Below are positions 40,688 through 50,219 of a stretch of DNA of 64,000 bases, piece by piece. The position numbers and the translations under genes are program-made. Source of the stretch: Variovorax boronicumulans (GTDB lineage Bacteria; Pseudomonadota; Gammaproteobacteria; Burkholderiales; Burkholderiaceae_C). Below the pieces are notes generated by a model. That model was given only the letters and a program-made list of their open reading frames with translations, was not told the DNA's origin and made no database searches. Numbering within the stretch: the stretch's first letter is position 1; every line of letters starts with the position of its first letter. The stretch lies in NCBI RefSeq assembly GCF_007677875.1, contig NZ_VEDO01000007.1:1-64000 (forward strand), in the 5' to 3' direction.

Positions 40688-40933
40688 CCGGAGCGAGGCC
40701 GCCGCGGCCGGCAACCCGTGGGTTGGGGCGTTGGCGCAGGGCGAGGTGTGGCGCTCTGCGGGAGCCAGCCGGACATTCGCCCGGCGAAGGGCTGCCTCAT
40801 TCGCCGAGAGACCGGATGCGCCGGCACCGCGCTGCGTGCTCTGAAGGATCGCGGCGGGCGCGGCGGGCGTGGGGCAGAGGCCGCGCATGCACAGCTGTCG
40901 TCGGATGAGACCAGGCTGGTCGCAGCGCAATGT

Positions 40934-42121
40934 CTAGACGAGCCGCCAGGTCTTGCCGTTGAAGCGCTGCAGCTTCATGTATTCGACCACGCGGTAGTCG
41001 GTCGGCGAGGTCGTGATCAGGCTGCCGGGCAGCAGCGCGGGGTTGCGCCAGTCCTTGAGGTTCGCGGCCTGGCGCATGATGTTCTCGCGCGTGAGGTCGT
41101 CGCCGCATTGGCGCAGCACCTGCTCCAGTGTGAGCGCAATCGCCCAGCCCATGATGTAGAGCGCGTCGTTGAGGTCGGCGTCGGGCTGGTACTTCTTCAT
41201 CGTGGAGATGAAGGGCGCCAGGTCCGGATCGTTGGCCCACTGTGGGTCGGTGATGTCCTTGATGAAGCCGGCCGTGCGCACCTTGGTCGCGTTCTCCAGG
41301 CCCGCGGGCGCCAATGTGGCGCTGACCGAAGCCGAGCCCAGGTGCAGATAGATGTCGGGCTGCCAGCGCAGGTCGGCGGCCTTGCGGATGCTCTGGGCCG
41401 CATGGCGCGCGTAGGCGAAGAGCATCAGCGTGTCCGCGCCTTTTTCCTTGATCGTGATGAGCTGCGAGTCCACGGTCGGGTCGGTGGCCTGGAAGCTTTG
41501 GGACGAGACGATCTGCCTGGCCTTGTCGCCCAGCCCGTCCGTCAAACCGGCCAGCAGCTCCTTGCCGAAGTCGTCGTCCTGGTAGAGCACGCCGATCTTC
41601 GCGTCCGGGCGTTCGGCCAGGATGCTCTGGGCGTAAAAGCGCGCCTCGGCCCGCAGCGTGGGTTGCCAGCCCATCGTCCAGGGGAACTGCTCGGGCTGGG
41701 CGAAGGTGTCCGAGCCGGCCGAGATGAACAGCTGCGGCACCTTCTTCTGGTTCAGGTAGCGCCGCGTGCCCACGTTCACCGACGTACCCAGTACGCCGAA
41801 GATCAGCGCCACCTCGTCCTGCTCGACGAGCTTGCGCGTGAGCTCCACCGCCTTGGGCGGCGCGTAGCCGTCGTCCATCGAGAGGAAGGTGATCTTGCGG
41901 CCGTTGATGCCGCCGTTGTCGTTCAGGTGTTTGAAGTGCGCCGCCTCGGCACGGCCCAGCTGGGCATAGGCCGAGGCGGGGCCGCTGTAGGGCAGGGTCT
42001 GCCCGATGCGGATCTCGGTGTCGCTGGTGCCGGGGCCGTATTTCTTGGCCTGGGCCCGGCCCGCCAGCGGTGCCGCGGCGAGCGCGAGCACCAGGGCGCG
42101 GCGCTGGATGGGGTGGTGCAT
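40934..42121 (-). CDS. ABC transporter substrate-binding protein (branched-chain amino acid type)
   Basis: 395 residues, signal peptide RRALVLALAAAPLAGRAQA. Type I periplasmic binding fold: EIRIGQTLPYSGPASAYAQLG, GGINGRKITFLSMDDGY, EQDEVALIFGVLGTSVNVG. In Burkholderiales these proteins often bind aromatic acids or other organic solutes rather than leucine. No permease or ATPase genes follow, so it is an orphan; the pob genes and tannase nearby make an aromatic ligand plausible. Start at the ATG after GGAGACGAC. The 246 bp downstream, before the GGDEF-EAL stop, contain nothing identifiable. Confidence 0.9.
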   Translation of the reverse strand: MHHPIQRRALVLALAAAPLAGRAQAKKYGPGTSDTEIRIGQTLPYSGPASAYAQLGRAEAAHFKHLNDNGGINGRKITFLSMDDGYAPPKAVELTRKLVEQDEVALIFGVLGTSVNVGTRRYLNQKKVPQLFISAGSDTFAQPEQFPWTMGWQPTLRAEARFYAQSILAERPDAKIGVLYQDDDFGKELLAGLTDGLGDKARQIVSSQSFQATDPTVDSQLITIKEKGADTLMLFAYARHAAQSIRKAADLRWQPDIYLHLGSASVSATLAPAGLENATKVRTAGFIKDITDPQWANDPDLAPFISTMKKYQPDADLNDALYIMGWAIALTLEQVLRQCGDDLTRENIMRQAANLKDWRNPALLPGSLITTSPTDYRVVEYMKLQRFNGKTWRLV

Positions 42122-42211
42122 GTCGTCTCCGTTGTCGTTGGGAGCGGCCACGGTAGTGACCGCCACCCGGAGACGGCATCGTCCAAAGCGACTATTTTTC
42201 GTCGCTCGCGC

Positions 42212-43969
42212 TCAGTTGGCCACGCAGCTGAAGTTCGCCGCCGCCGCGCCGCTGCCCGTGCCCGTGTAGCGCGGGTACAGCGGGTACTGGCACATGGGCT
42301 TGGAGGCGATTTCGGCGAACGGTGCCAGCGCATTTTTGTTGGTCAGCGTGTACTGGGTGGCCGGCTTGCTGCCTTTTTCCACCCAGTCCTCCACCACGGC
42401 CAGCAGGTCCACGCGGCCCGGGATGCCGTAGCTGGGCGCATTGGCCGTACCGGCCGCGATACCGCCCGAGGTGTGGGGCAGGCCGGTGGCTGCGTAGGCC
42501 GCGAAGAACTCGCCGACGGTGGCCGCGCCCATGCGCGCGACCACGGTGTCGAAGTAGTTCAGGCCGGTCAGCGGGCTCTGCGCCGTGTCGCTCATGTCCT
42601 CGCGCAGGATCAGCTTGCCGCCGCGGGCGCGGAAGGCCGACAGGTCGGGGTTGGTGGCGTCCATCCACTGCGACACCTGCAGCACGCGCTCGCGGAAGTT
42701 GCCGGGCTCATACGTCAGCGGGTCGAAAGCGGCGTTCTGCGCGATGAAGTAGCGCACGTAGCCGTTGCCGTACCGGTAGACCTGGTTGATGCCGTTGGCC
42801 GAGGGCCCGTCGGTCGGCGGCGCCGTGCCCACCAGCCAGTTCGACCAGTTGCCGGCCAGTCCCTCGCCACCGAAGGCGAAGCCGGCGTAGGCCTGCATGC
42901 CGTTGGCCACCGGGAAGCTGAACTGGTAGCCCGCATGCGCGGACTGGATCACGGCCAGTTGGGCGCTGGACAAGCAGCTGGCGCCCTCGTCGTTGCCCGA
43001 GGCGCAGGCCTTCGCAGCCAGTGCAGCCTCGGCCACGGGCTTGCAGGCGGCGTAGCGGCTGACCACGCCGTCGGCGATGCCGTCCAGGCTGTCGCAGGCG
43101 GCCAGCACGGTGTCGTGCACGAGCTGCGTCTTGCCGCCCAGCCAGGCGCCCGGCGCGCTCTGGCGGATGCCGCCGATCCAGTTGCCGAAGGTCTGCAGCC
43201 CGGTCCAGTTCATGACCGGGTCAATGGAGACGATGCCGTCGTAGTCGGCGGGGTAGCGCTGGGCCATCACCATCGCCTCACGCCCGCCTTCAGAGCCGCC
43301 CATGTAGTAGCTGCGCAAGGGGCGCTTGCCGTAATAGCGCTGGCCCAGTTCGACGGCCACGTCGTGCGTCTTCTTGTAGGCCGCGTAGGCGAAGTTGACG
43401 AGAGCCTCCTGGTTCAGCGCGAAGGCATAGGCTTCCACACCGGCCTGGTTCTGGTGCCCCGAGTCCGTGCCCGTGGTCATGTAGCCGCGCGTGATGGGCC
43501 GTGGCACGTCCGGTGGCGCGTTGCGGCTGGCGTCCAGGCCGGTGACCAGCGCTCCGTTGTAGCCCGAGCCGCCGAACTGCAGCTTCTTGCCGTTCCAGCT
43601 GCTGGGCAGGTTGAGCTGGGTGTTGATCAGCGGCGCCGCGGGGTCCACGGGCTTGATCTCGATGAGCAGTTCGCAATACTCCGGCGTGCCCAGCACGGTG
43701 GCGGTGCCGGCGGCGTTGGGCGCATCGGCCACGGCGGCCTTGAGCGTGGCGGACTTGACGGTGGCGCCTGTCGTCGGCTCGCCGATCTTGCCGGCCTCCA
43801 CGGATTGGCCAGCCAGGGCCGCGCAGGCGCTGGCGGGGTTGGCCACGACCCGTGGGGTGGTGAAGCTGTCGTCGTCGTCGCTGCCGCCGCAGGCGGTGAG
43901 GGTGGCGGCGATGGCGAGGGCGACCAAGGTCTTGCGCTGCGCGGGCAGCGCGGATGGCAGTGTCTGCAT
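42212..43969 (-). CDS. tannase/feruloyl esterase family lipoprotein
   Basis: 585 residues. Lipoprotein signal (ALAIAATLTACGGSDDDD: lipobox LTAC, with Asp-rich spacer). Alpha/beta-hydrolase of the tannase family: nucleophile elbow MGGSEGGREAM, oxyanion region GSGYNGALVTG, and two cysteine pairs typical of the family (ACDSLDGIADG, KACASGNDEGASCLS). It would hydrolyse ester bonds of phenolic acids at the cell surface or periplasm, feeding hydroxybenzoate-type compounds to pobA next door (inference). Confidence 0.9.
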   Translation of the reverse strand: MQTLPSALPAQRKTLVALAIAATLTACGGSDDDDSFTTPRVVANPASACAALAGQSVEAGKIGEPTTGATVKSATLKAAVADAPNAAGTATVLGTPEYCELLIEIKPVDPAAPLINTQLNLPSSWNGKKLQFGGSGYNGALVTGLDASRNAPPDVPRPITRGYMTTGTDSGHQNQAGVEAYAFALNQEALVNFAYAAYKKTHDVAVELGQRYYGKRPLRSYYMGGSEGGREAMVMAQRYPADYDGIVSIDPVMNWTGLQTFGNWIGGIRQSAPGAWLGGKTQLVHDTVLAACDSLDGIADGVVSRYAACKPVAEAALAAKACASGNDEGASCLSSAQLAVIQSAHAGYQFSFPVANGMQAYAGFAFGGEGLAGNWSNWLVGTAPPTDGPSANGINQVYRYGNGYVRYFIAQNAAFDPLTYEPGNFRERVLQVSQWMDATNPDLSAFRARGGKLILREDMSDTAQSPLTGLNYFDTVVARMGAATVGEFFAAYAATGLPHTSGGIAAGTANAPSYGIPGRVDLLAVVEDWVEKGSKPATQYTLTNKNALAPFAEIASKPMCQYPLYPRYTGTGSGAAAANFSCVAN

Positions 43970-44065
43970 CTTGTCTCCTGATGGGTTGTGTGTTCTGACT
44001 CAGACGGGGGTACGTGGCGCTCGGTGCGTTGGCAGTCCTTTCATCGAGTGGCGTTCAGGGGCGGC

Positions 44066-45361
<1,296 letters not shown>

Positions 45362-45388
45362 AGTACTGCGAAACTTTCCGCCGCCTCC

Positions 45389-46147
45389 ATGAGCATCGCC
45401 AAAGCAGACCTGATCGAAGGCATGGCCAAGGGCATGGCCGTGCTGGAGAGCTTCGACACCGAGCGCCAGCGCCTGAACGCCACGCTGGCCGCGCAGCGCG
45501 CCGGCCTCACGCGCGCGGCGGCCAGGCGCCACCTGCTCACGCTGGCCCACCTGGGCTATCTGGAAACGGACGGCAGCTACTTCTGGCTGGCGCCCAAGGT
45601 GCTGCGCTTTTCGGGCAGCTACCTGGCCTCGGCGCGGCTGCCGCGCGCGATCCAGCCCACGCTGAACCGGCTCGCGGCGCAAACCGGCGAATCCTTCTCC
45701 GCCGTGGTGCGCGACGGCGACGAGGTCGTCATCGTGGCACGCAGCGGCACCTTGCGCATGCTGGCCTACGGTCTGCACCTGGGTGCGCGGCTGCCGCTGC
45801 ACGCCACCTCCACGGGCCGCGTGCTGCTGGCGGCCGAGACGCGCCAGGATTTCGCCGCCTGGATGAAGGGCAGGGCGCTGGCCCGGCTGACCGTGCACAC
45901 GGTGACCGAGGCCAGGCGCTTTCGCGAACTCATCGACGCGGTGCGCCGCCAGGACTACTGTGTGGCCATCGAGGAGCACGAACTGGCCGTGCACGCCCTG
46001 GCTGTGCCGCTGCGCGACATGCAGGGCCGCACCGTGGCTGCGCTCAACGTGGTGGCCTCGCCGGCGCGCACCGGGCGCGAGGCCATGGAGCGCGAGTTGC
46101 TGCCGGCCATGCTGGAGGCGGCGCGGGAGCTGCGGGGGCTGCTGTAG
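45389..46147 (+). CDS. pobR: IclR-family regulator PobR/PcaR type
   Basis: 252 residues. N-terminal winged helix (LTRAAARRHLLTLAHLGYLE) and C-terminal IclR ligand domain (TGRVLLAA, VAIEEHELAVHALAVPLRD, ALNVVAS). The N terminus EGMAKGMAVLESFD is typical of the PcaR/PobR/PcaU branch. It is divergent from pobA, so it likely activates pobA in response to 4-hydroxybenzoate. The repeat at 45328-45361 lies 28 bp before its ATG. Confidence 0.93.
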   Translation: MSIAKADLIEGMAKGMAVLESFDTERQRLNATLAAQRAGLTRAAARRHLLTLAHLGYLETDGSYFWLAPKVLRFSGSYLASARLPRAIQPTLNRLAAQTGESFSAVVRDGDEVVIVARSGTLRMLAYGLHLGARLPLHATSTGRVLLAAETRQDFAAWMKGRALARLTVHTVTEARRFRELIDAVRRQDYCVAIEEHELAVHALAVPLRDMQGRTVAALNVVASPARTGREAMERELLPAMLEAARELRGLL

Positions 46148-46158
46148 CGCGCCTGTTC

Positions 46159-46176
46159 GCTTGACCGCGGTCAAGC
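46159..46176. promoter_or_regulatory. 18-bp perfect palindrome, CRP/FNR-type
   Basis: GCTTGACCGCGGTCAAGC contains TTGAC-N4-GTCAA. It directly abuts a TAGGAT -10 candidate (46177-46182), which would make it a repressor site for the phospholipase D gene starting at 46212. Confidence 0.5.
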
Positions 46177-46211
46177 TAGGATGCTGTCAGCTTCCTTTGC
46201 GCAGCCGAACC

Positions 46212-47783
46212 ATGATGACTCCAAGATCGCTGCTGCTGGCCTGCCTGCTCGCATGGTGCATGGCCTGGCTCACGGGCTGTGCCGCGCTGCCGGCGCGCCA
46301 GGCACCGCCGCCGACGCACGCGCTGACCGATGTGGGCGCCACGCGGCTGGCGCAGGTGGCCGCCGCCAGCACGCCGCAGGAGGCCGTCGGCAAGTCCGGC
46401 CTGCGCATGCTGCCGGAGGGCCCGTTCTCGCTCGATGCGCGGCTGGCGCTGGCCGCCAGCGCCGAGAAGTCGCTGGACCTGCAGTACTACCAGCTGCAAA
46501 GCGACAGCGTGGGCTTTCGCCTGCTGCGCGCGCTGCGCGACGCCGCGGCGCGCGGCGTGCGCGTGCGCCTGCTCGTGGACGACTTCTACACAGCGGGGCA
46601 GGACGAACTGTTCGGCACGCTGGCCGCCTATCCCAACGTGGAGGTCCGTCTGTTCAATCCGCTGCCCGAACGCAAAGGCAGCTTCGTCGGCCGCTTCATC
46701 GGCTCCGCGTCGGTCTTCTCGCGCATCAACCACCGCATGCACAACAAGCTGTTCATCGCCGACAACAGCATGTCGGTCGCGGGCGGGCGCAACATCGGCG
46801 ACGAGTACTTCATGCAAAGCGAAACGGCGAACTTCATCGACGCCGACGTACTGGCTACCGGGCCCGTGGTGCGCGAGCAATCGGCTGCGTTCGACCTGTA
46901 CTGGAACAGCCCCCATGTCTGGCCGATCGAGCAGGTGGTGCCGCCGCTGCTGGCGCCCGATGCGGCGCGCCAGCGCTTCGACGCCATCGTCGGGGCCGAG
47001 GCGCCGCCCCTCGAGATGCGCCCGCACGACGTGCTGGGCAAGACGCCCGTGCACCGGCAACTGGCCGAGGGCCGGCTGGACCTCATGTTCGCCAAGGCCA
47101 GCGTGCTCGTCGACGACCCCGACAAGATCACGCGCCGCGACGCCGATGCGCGGCTCGCGGGCAGCGTGACCCAGCACGTGCTGGACCTTATGGACTCCGC
47201 GCGCTCGCAGCTCCTCATCATCTCGCCGTACTTCATCCCCGGGCGGCTGGGCATGCAGCGCCTGGGCCGGGCGGTGGGCAACGGCATCCGCGTGACGATC
47301 TACACCAACTCGCTGAGCTCCACCGACGAGCCACTGGTCTACCTGGGCTATGCGCGCTACCGCGACGATCTGCTCAAACTCGGCTTTGAGATCTACGAGG
47401 TGGCGCCGCACCGCGGGAACAGCACGCACCTGGGTGCCTTCGGCACATCGATCTCGCGGCTGCACGCGAAGATCTCGGTGGTGGACGACGACCGGATCTT
47501 CGTCGGATCGATGAACCTGGACAGCCGCTCGGCCCGCATCAACACCGAGATCGGTCTGGTGGTCGAGAGCGCGGAGGTGGTGCGCGAGTTCCGCCGGCTG
47601 ATCCCGGCCCGCGGCTTCCAGTCGGCCTACCGGTTGCGGCTGTCCGACAGCGGCCGCGTGGAGTGGCTGGAGCCGCGCGAGGATGGCGGCGTCACCGTGC
47701 ACCACGACAACCCGGGCACCAACTGGATCGCGGAGCTCTGGAACTGGTTCGGTTCGCTGTTCGTCGGGGAGGATCAGCTCTGA
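46212..47783 (+). CDS. phospholipase D / cardiolipin synthase C-like lipoprotein
   Basis: 523 residues. Lipoprotein signal (CLLAWCMAWLTGCAALPA). Two HKD catalytic motifs: HNKLFIADNSMSVAGGRN (residue ~178) and HAKISVVDDDRIFVGSMN (~417), each HxK-x4-D. Arrangement and length match ClsC-type cardiolipin synthases, which transfer phosphatidyl groups between lipids. The ATG pair at 46212/46215 fits; no strong ribosome site. The FNR-type palindrome upstream suggests oxygen or redox control (inference). Confidence 0.9.
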   Translation: MMTPRSLLLACLLAWCMAWLTGCAALPARQAPPPTHALTDVGATRLAQVAAASTPQEAVGKSGLRMLPEGPFSLDARLALAASAEKSLDLQYYQLQSDSVGFRLLRALRDAAARGVRVRLLVDDFYTAGQDELFGTLAAYPNVEVRLFNPLPERKGSFVGRFIGSASVFSRINHRMHNKLFIADNSMSVAGGRNIGDEYFMQSETANFIDADVLATGPVVREQSAAFDLYWNSPHVWPIEQVVPPLLAPDAARQRFDAIVGAEAPPLEMRPHDVLGKTPVHRQLAEGRLDLMFAKASVLVDDPDKITRRDADARLAGSVTQHVLDLMDSARSQLLIISPYFIPGRLGMQRLGRAVGNGIRVTIYTNSLSSTDEPLVYLGYARYRDDLLKLGFEIYEVAPHRGNSTHLGAFGTSISRLHAKISVVDDDRIFVGSMNLDSRSARINTEIGLVVESAEVVREFRRLIPARGFQSAYRLRLSDSGRVEWLEPREDGGVTVHHDNPGTNWIAELWNWFGSLFVGEDQL

Positions 47784-47787
47784 CGCT

Positions 47788-49134
47788 TCAGCGCTGGTGC
47801 ATCGCCATGTAGTCCACCGTCAGGTGCAACAGCGTGCGCACCCCGACCAGCAGGCTGGCCTCGTCGACGAAGAAGCGCGGCGAGTGGTTGGGCTCGGCCT
47901 TGGCCGCGTCCTGGCCCGGCGGCGTGGCACCGATGAACACGAACAGGCCCGGCACGGCCTGGGCGAAGAACGAGAAGTCTTCGCCGCCCGTGCTCTTGGG
48001 CACGATGCCGGCGCGCGCACCGGGCACGCGGTGGAGGCTGGCGGCCATCTTCTCGGTCAGGGCGGGGTCGTTCACGGTGGGCGCGTAGCCGTCGGGCTCG
48101 AAGTGCACATGGGCCTGGCCGCCGCCGCTCCGGGCGATCAGCGAAGCCGTCTCGCCCATGCGCTGGATGATGAACCTGCGCATGTCCTCGTCGTAGGTGC
48201 GCAGCGTTCCGCTCATCTTGACCTCGTCGGGGATGATGTTGTAGCGCGTGCCGCCGGCGATCGTGCCCACGCTGAGCACCGAGGGCTCCTGGGTCACGTT
48301 GACCTGGCGGCTTTGGATGGTCTGAAAGCCCAGCACGATCTGCGAGGCCAGCACGATGGGGTCGATGCCAGACCAGGGCTGCGAGCCGTGCGTCTGGCGG
48401 CCCTTGACGTCGACCTTGAAGGCGTCCGAGCCGGCCAGGATGGGGCCGGCCTTGTAGCCGATGGTGCCGGTGTTGCCGGCCGACATCAGGTGCAGGCCGA
48501 ACACCACCTCGGGCCTGGGCGAATCGAAGGTGCCTTCAGCCAGCATGCGGCGCGAGCCGCCGATCTCGCCGTTGGGCAGCTTCTCCTCGGCCGGCTGGAA
48601 CAAGAGCTTGACGGTGCCGGGCAACTGCTCCTTCATCGTGGCCAGCACCTCGGCCACGCCCATCAGGATGGCGACGTGGCCGTCGTGGCCGCAGGCGTGC
48701 ATGACGTCGACCTCCTTGCCGTCCCAGACGGCGCGCGCTTTGGAGGCGAACGGCAGGTCGACCTGCTCCTTGACCGGCAGCGCGTCCATGTCGGCGCGCA
48801 GCGCCACCACGGGGCCGGGCTTGCCGCCCTGCAGCGTGGCGACCAGGCCGGTCACGGCCACGCCCTCGCGCACCTTGAAACCCAGGCGCTTCAGATGGGC
48901 CGCGACCAGGGCGGCCGTGCGCTTTTCCTGGTTGCCGAGTTCGGGGTGTTGGTGGATGTCGCGGCGCCAGGCGATCACCTGCTGCTCGATGGCCTGCGAG
49001 CGCTGCGCGATCAGCGGGTACAGGGCCTGGGCGGCCGCTGGCGGTGGCGGGGTCTGGGCCGTGGCACAGATGGACAGCGTGGCGAGCAGCGCGGGCAACA
49101 GCCGGCGTGCGGCCGAGGGCAGGGTGGTGTTCAT
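47788..49134 (-). CDS. secreted M20 amidohydrolase (hippurate hydrolase-like)
   Basis: 448 residues with a signal peptide (LLPALLATLSICATAQT). Peptidase M20D: WRRDIHQHPELGNQE, RADMDALPV, metal ligands HACGHDGHVAIL, FQPAEE, and TGGEDFSFFAQAVPG. It would cleave an N-acyl amino acid (hippurate or auxin-conjugate type) in the periplasm. Divergent from a LysR gene 95 bp away that likely regulates it; the 3' end is 4 bp from the phospholipase D stop. Confidence 0.92.
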   Translation of the reverse strand: MNTTLPSAARRLLPALLATLSICATAQTPPPPAAAQALYPLIAQRSQAIEQQVIAWRRDIHQHPELGNQEKRTAALVAAHLKRLGFKVREGVAVTGLVATLQGGKPGPVVALRADMDALPVKEQVDLPFASKARAVWDGKEVDVMHACGHDGHVAILMGVAEVLATMKEQLPGTVKLLFQPAEEKLPNGEIGGSRRMLAEGTFDSPRPEVVFGLHLMSAGNTGTIGYKAGPILAGSDAFKVDVKGRQTHGSQPWSGIDPIVLASQIVLGFQTIQSRQVNVTQEPSVLSVGTIAGGTRYNIIPDEVKMSGTLRTYDEDMRRFIIQRMGETASLIARSGGGQAHVHFEPDGYAPTVNDPALTEKMAASLHRVPGARAGIVPKSTGGEDFSFFAQAVPGLFVFIGATPPGQDAAKAEPNHSPRFFVDEASLLVGVRTLLHLTVDYMAMHQR

Positions 49135-49180
49135 CGGAATGCGTCGGGACAGCGAAAGGCCGGCAGCTTAGGCGGCGCTA

Positions 49181-49229
49181 CGATAGGCGTCCAATCCAAT
49201 CTCGATGCTCTGATAAGCATTGCCTATCG
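49181..49229. promoter_or_regulatory. candidate LysR operator region
   Basis: ATAAGCATTGCCTAT at 49213-49227 is a near-perfect interrupted dyad of the LysR T-N11-A type. In addition CGATAGGC (49181-49188) and GCCTATCG (49222-49229) form an 8-bp inverted repeat with a 33-bp loop. Both lie between the amidohydrolase and LysR starts. Confidence 0.5.
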
Positions 49230-50192
49230 ATGAGCGCCACCCCGCCCACCACCGGCGCCGTGCTGCATGAGCGCCTGCTCGCGCGGCTGCGGTTGCGCCA
49301 CCTCAAGCTCATCGACGCGCTGGCGGCCCAGGCCCATCTGCGCCGCGCGGCCGAGGCCGTGCACATCAGCCAGCCGGCCGCGACCCAGCTGCTGCGCGAG
49401 CTCGAAGACCTGCTGGGCCTGCCCCTGTTCGAGCGGCATGCGCGCGGCATGCGCATCACCGAGGCCGGCCGCGTGCTGGCCCGCCATGCGCGCGTGGCGA
49501 TCGAGGCGCTGGCCAGCACGGCCGAAGCGCTCGCGCAGCAGGCGGCACTGCAGCAGCGGCCGCTGCGCGTGGGCGCGATCCTGGCCGCGCTGTCCAGCCT
49601 GCTGCGGCCGGCGTTGCCGCTGCTGCGCGCGCGGCATCCCGCGCTGCGGCTGGCGATCGAGGAGGCCAGCATCGAGCGCCTGCTCGCCGGCCTGCAGGGT
49701 GGTGCGCTCGACCTCGTGCTGCTGCGCCGGCCCACGCCGGTGCCCGAGGGCTGCCGCTTTGAGCCGCTGCGGGCCGACCGCATGGTGGTGCTGGCCGGCG
49801 CCGGCCACCCCTGGGGCGGTCGCAGGCGTTTGCGCCTGCGCGACCTGGCCGCGGCGCGCTGGGTGCTGCCGCCGCCGCATTTCGCGGTGCGCCAGGCGCT
49901 GGACGCGGCCTTTGCGCGCGAGGGGGCCGAGCCGCAGGCCCACGCCATCCAGGTGCTGGTGCCCGAGCTGCTGCCCACGGTGCTGGCCGAGCCCGGCGTG
50001 CTGGCGCCCGTGCCGCAGTCGGCGCTGGACCGGCTGGACGGCAGCCCGGTGCAGGTGCTGCCGCTGGACCTGCAGGCCCCCCTGGAGCCGCTGGGCATGC
50101 TGTACCGGCAGGCCGATGCGGCCGGGGCGCTGGCGCCACTGGTGGACTTCCTGCGCACCCAGGCGCAACAGCCGCCGCCGGGGCCGGCCTGA
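49230..50192 (+). CDS. LysR-family transcriptional regulator
   Basis: 320 residues. N-terminal helix-turn-helix: LRHLKLIDALAAQAHLRRAA, HISQPAATQLLRELEDLLGL, PLFERHARGMRITEAG. The effector domain follows (LRVGAILAALSSLLRPALPLL; LDLVLLRRP). Start at the ATG right after the dyad. Probably controls the divergent amidohydrolase gene; the effector is unknown. In-frame sequence upstream belongs to the neighbour's promoter. Confidence 0.92.
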   Translation: MSATPPTTGAVLHERLLARLRLRHLKLIDALAAQAHLRRAAEAVHISQPAATQLLRELEDLLGLPLFERHARGMRITEAGRVLARHARVAIEALASTAEALAQQAALQQRPLRVGAILAALSSLLRPALPLLRARHPALRLAIEEASIERLLAGLQGGALDLVLLRRPTPVPEGCRFEPLRADRMVVLAGAGHPWGGRRRLRLRDLAAARWVLPPPHFAVRQALDAAFAREGAEPQAHAIQVLVPELLPTVLAEPGVLAPVPQSALDRLDGSPVQVLPLDLQAPLEPLGMLYRQADAAGALAPLVDFLRTQAQQPPPGPA

Positions 50193-50219
50193 GCCGATCG
50201 CCCGGCTGCGCGCGGCCGG

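Noticed and set aside
40688-40933. Small ORFs between the GGDEF-EAL and ABC binding-protein stops
   Set aside because: No ribosome site, no domain; convergent intergenic DNA.
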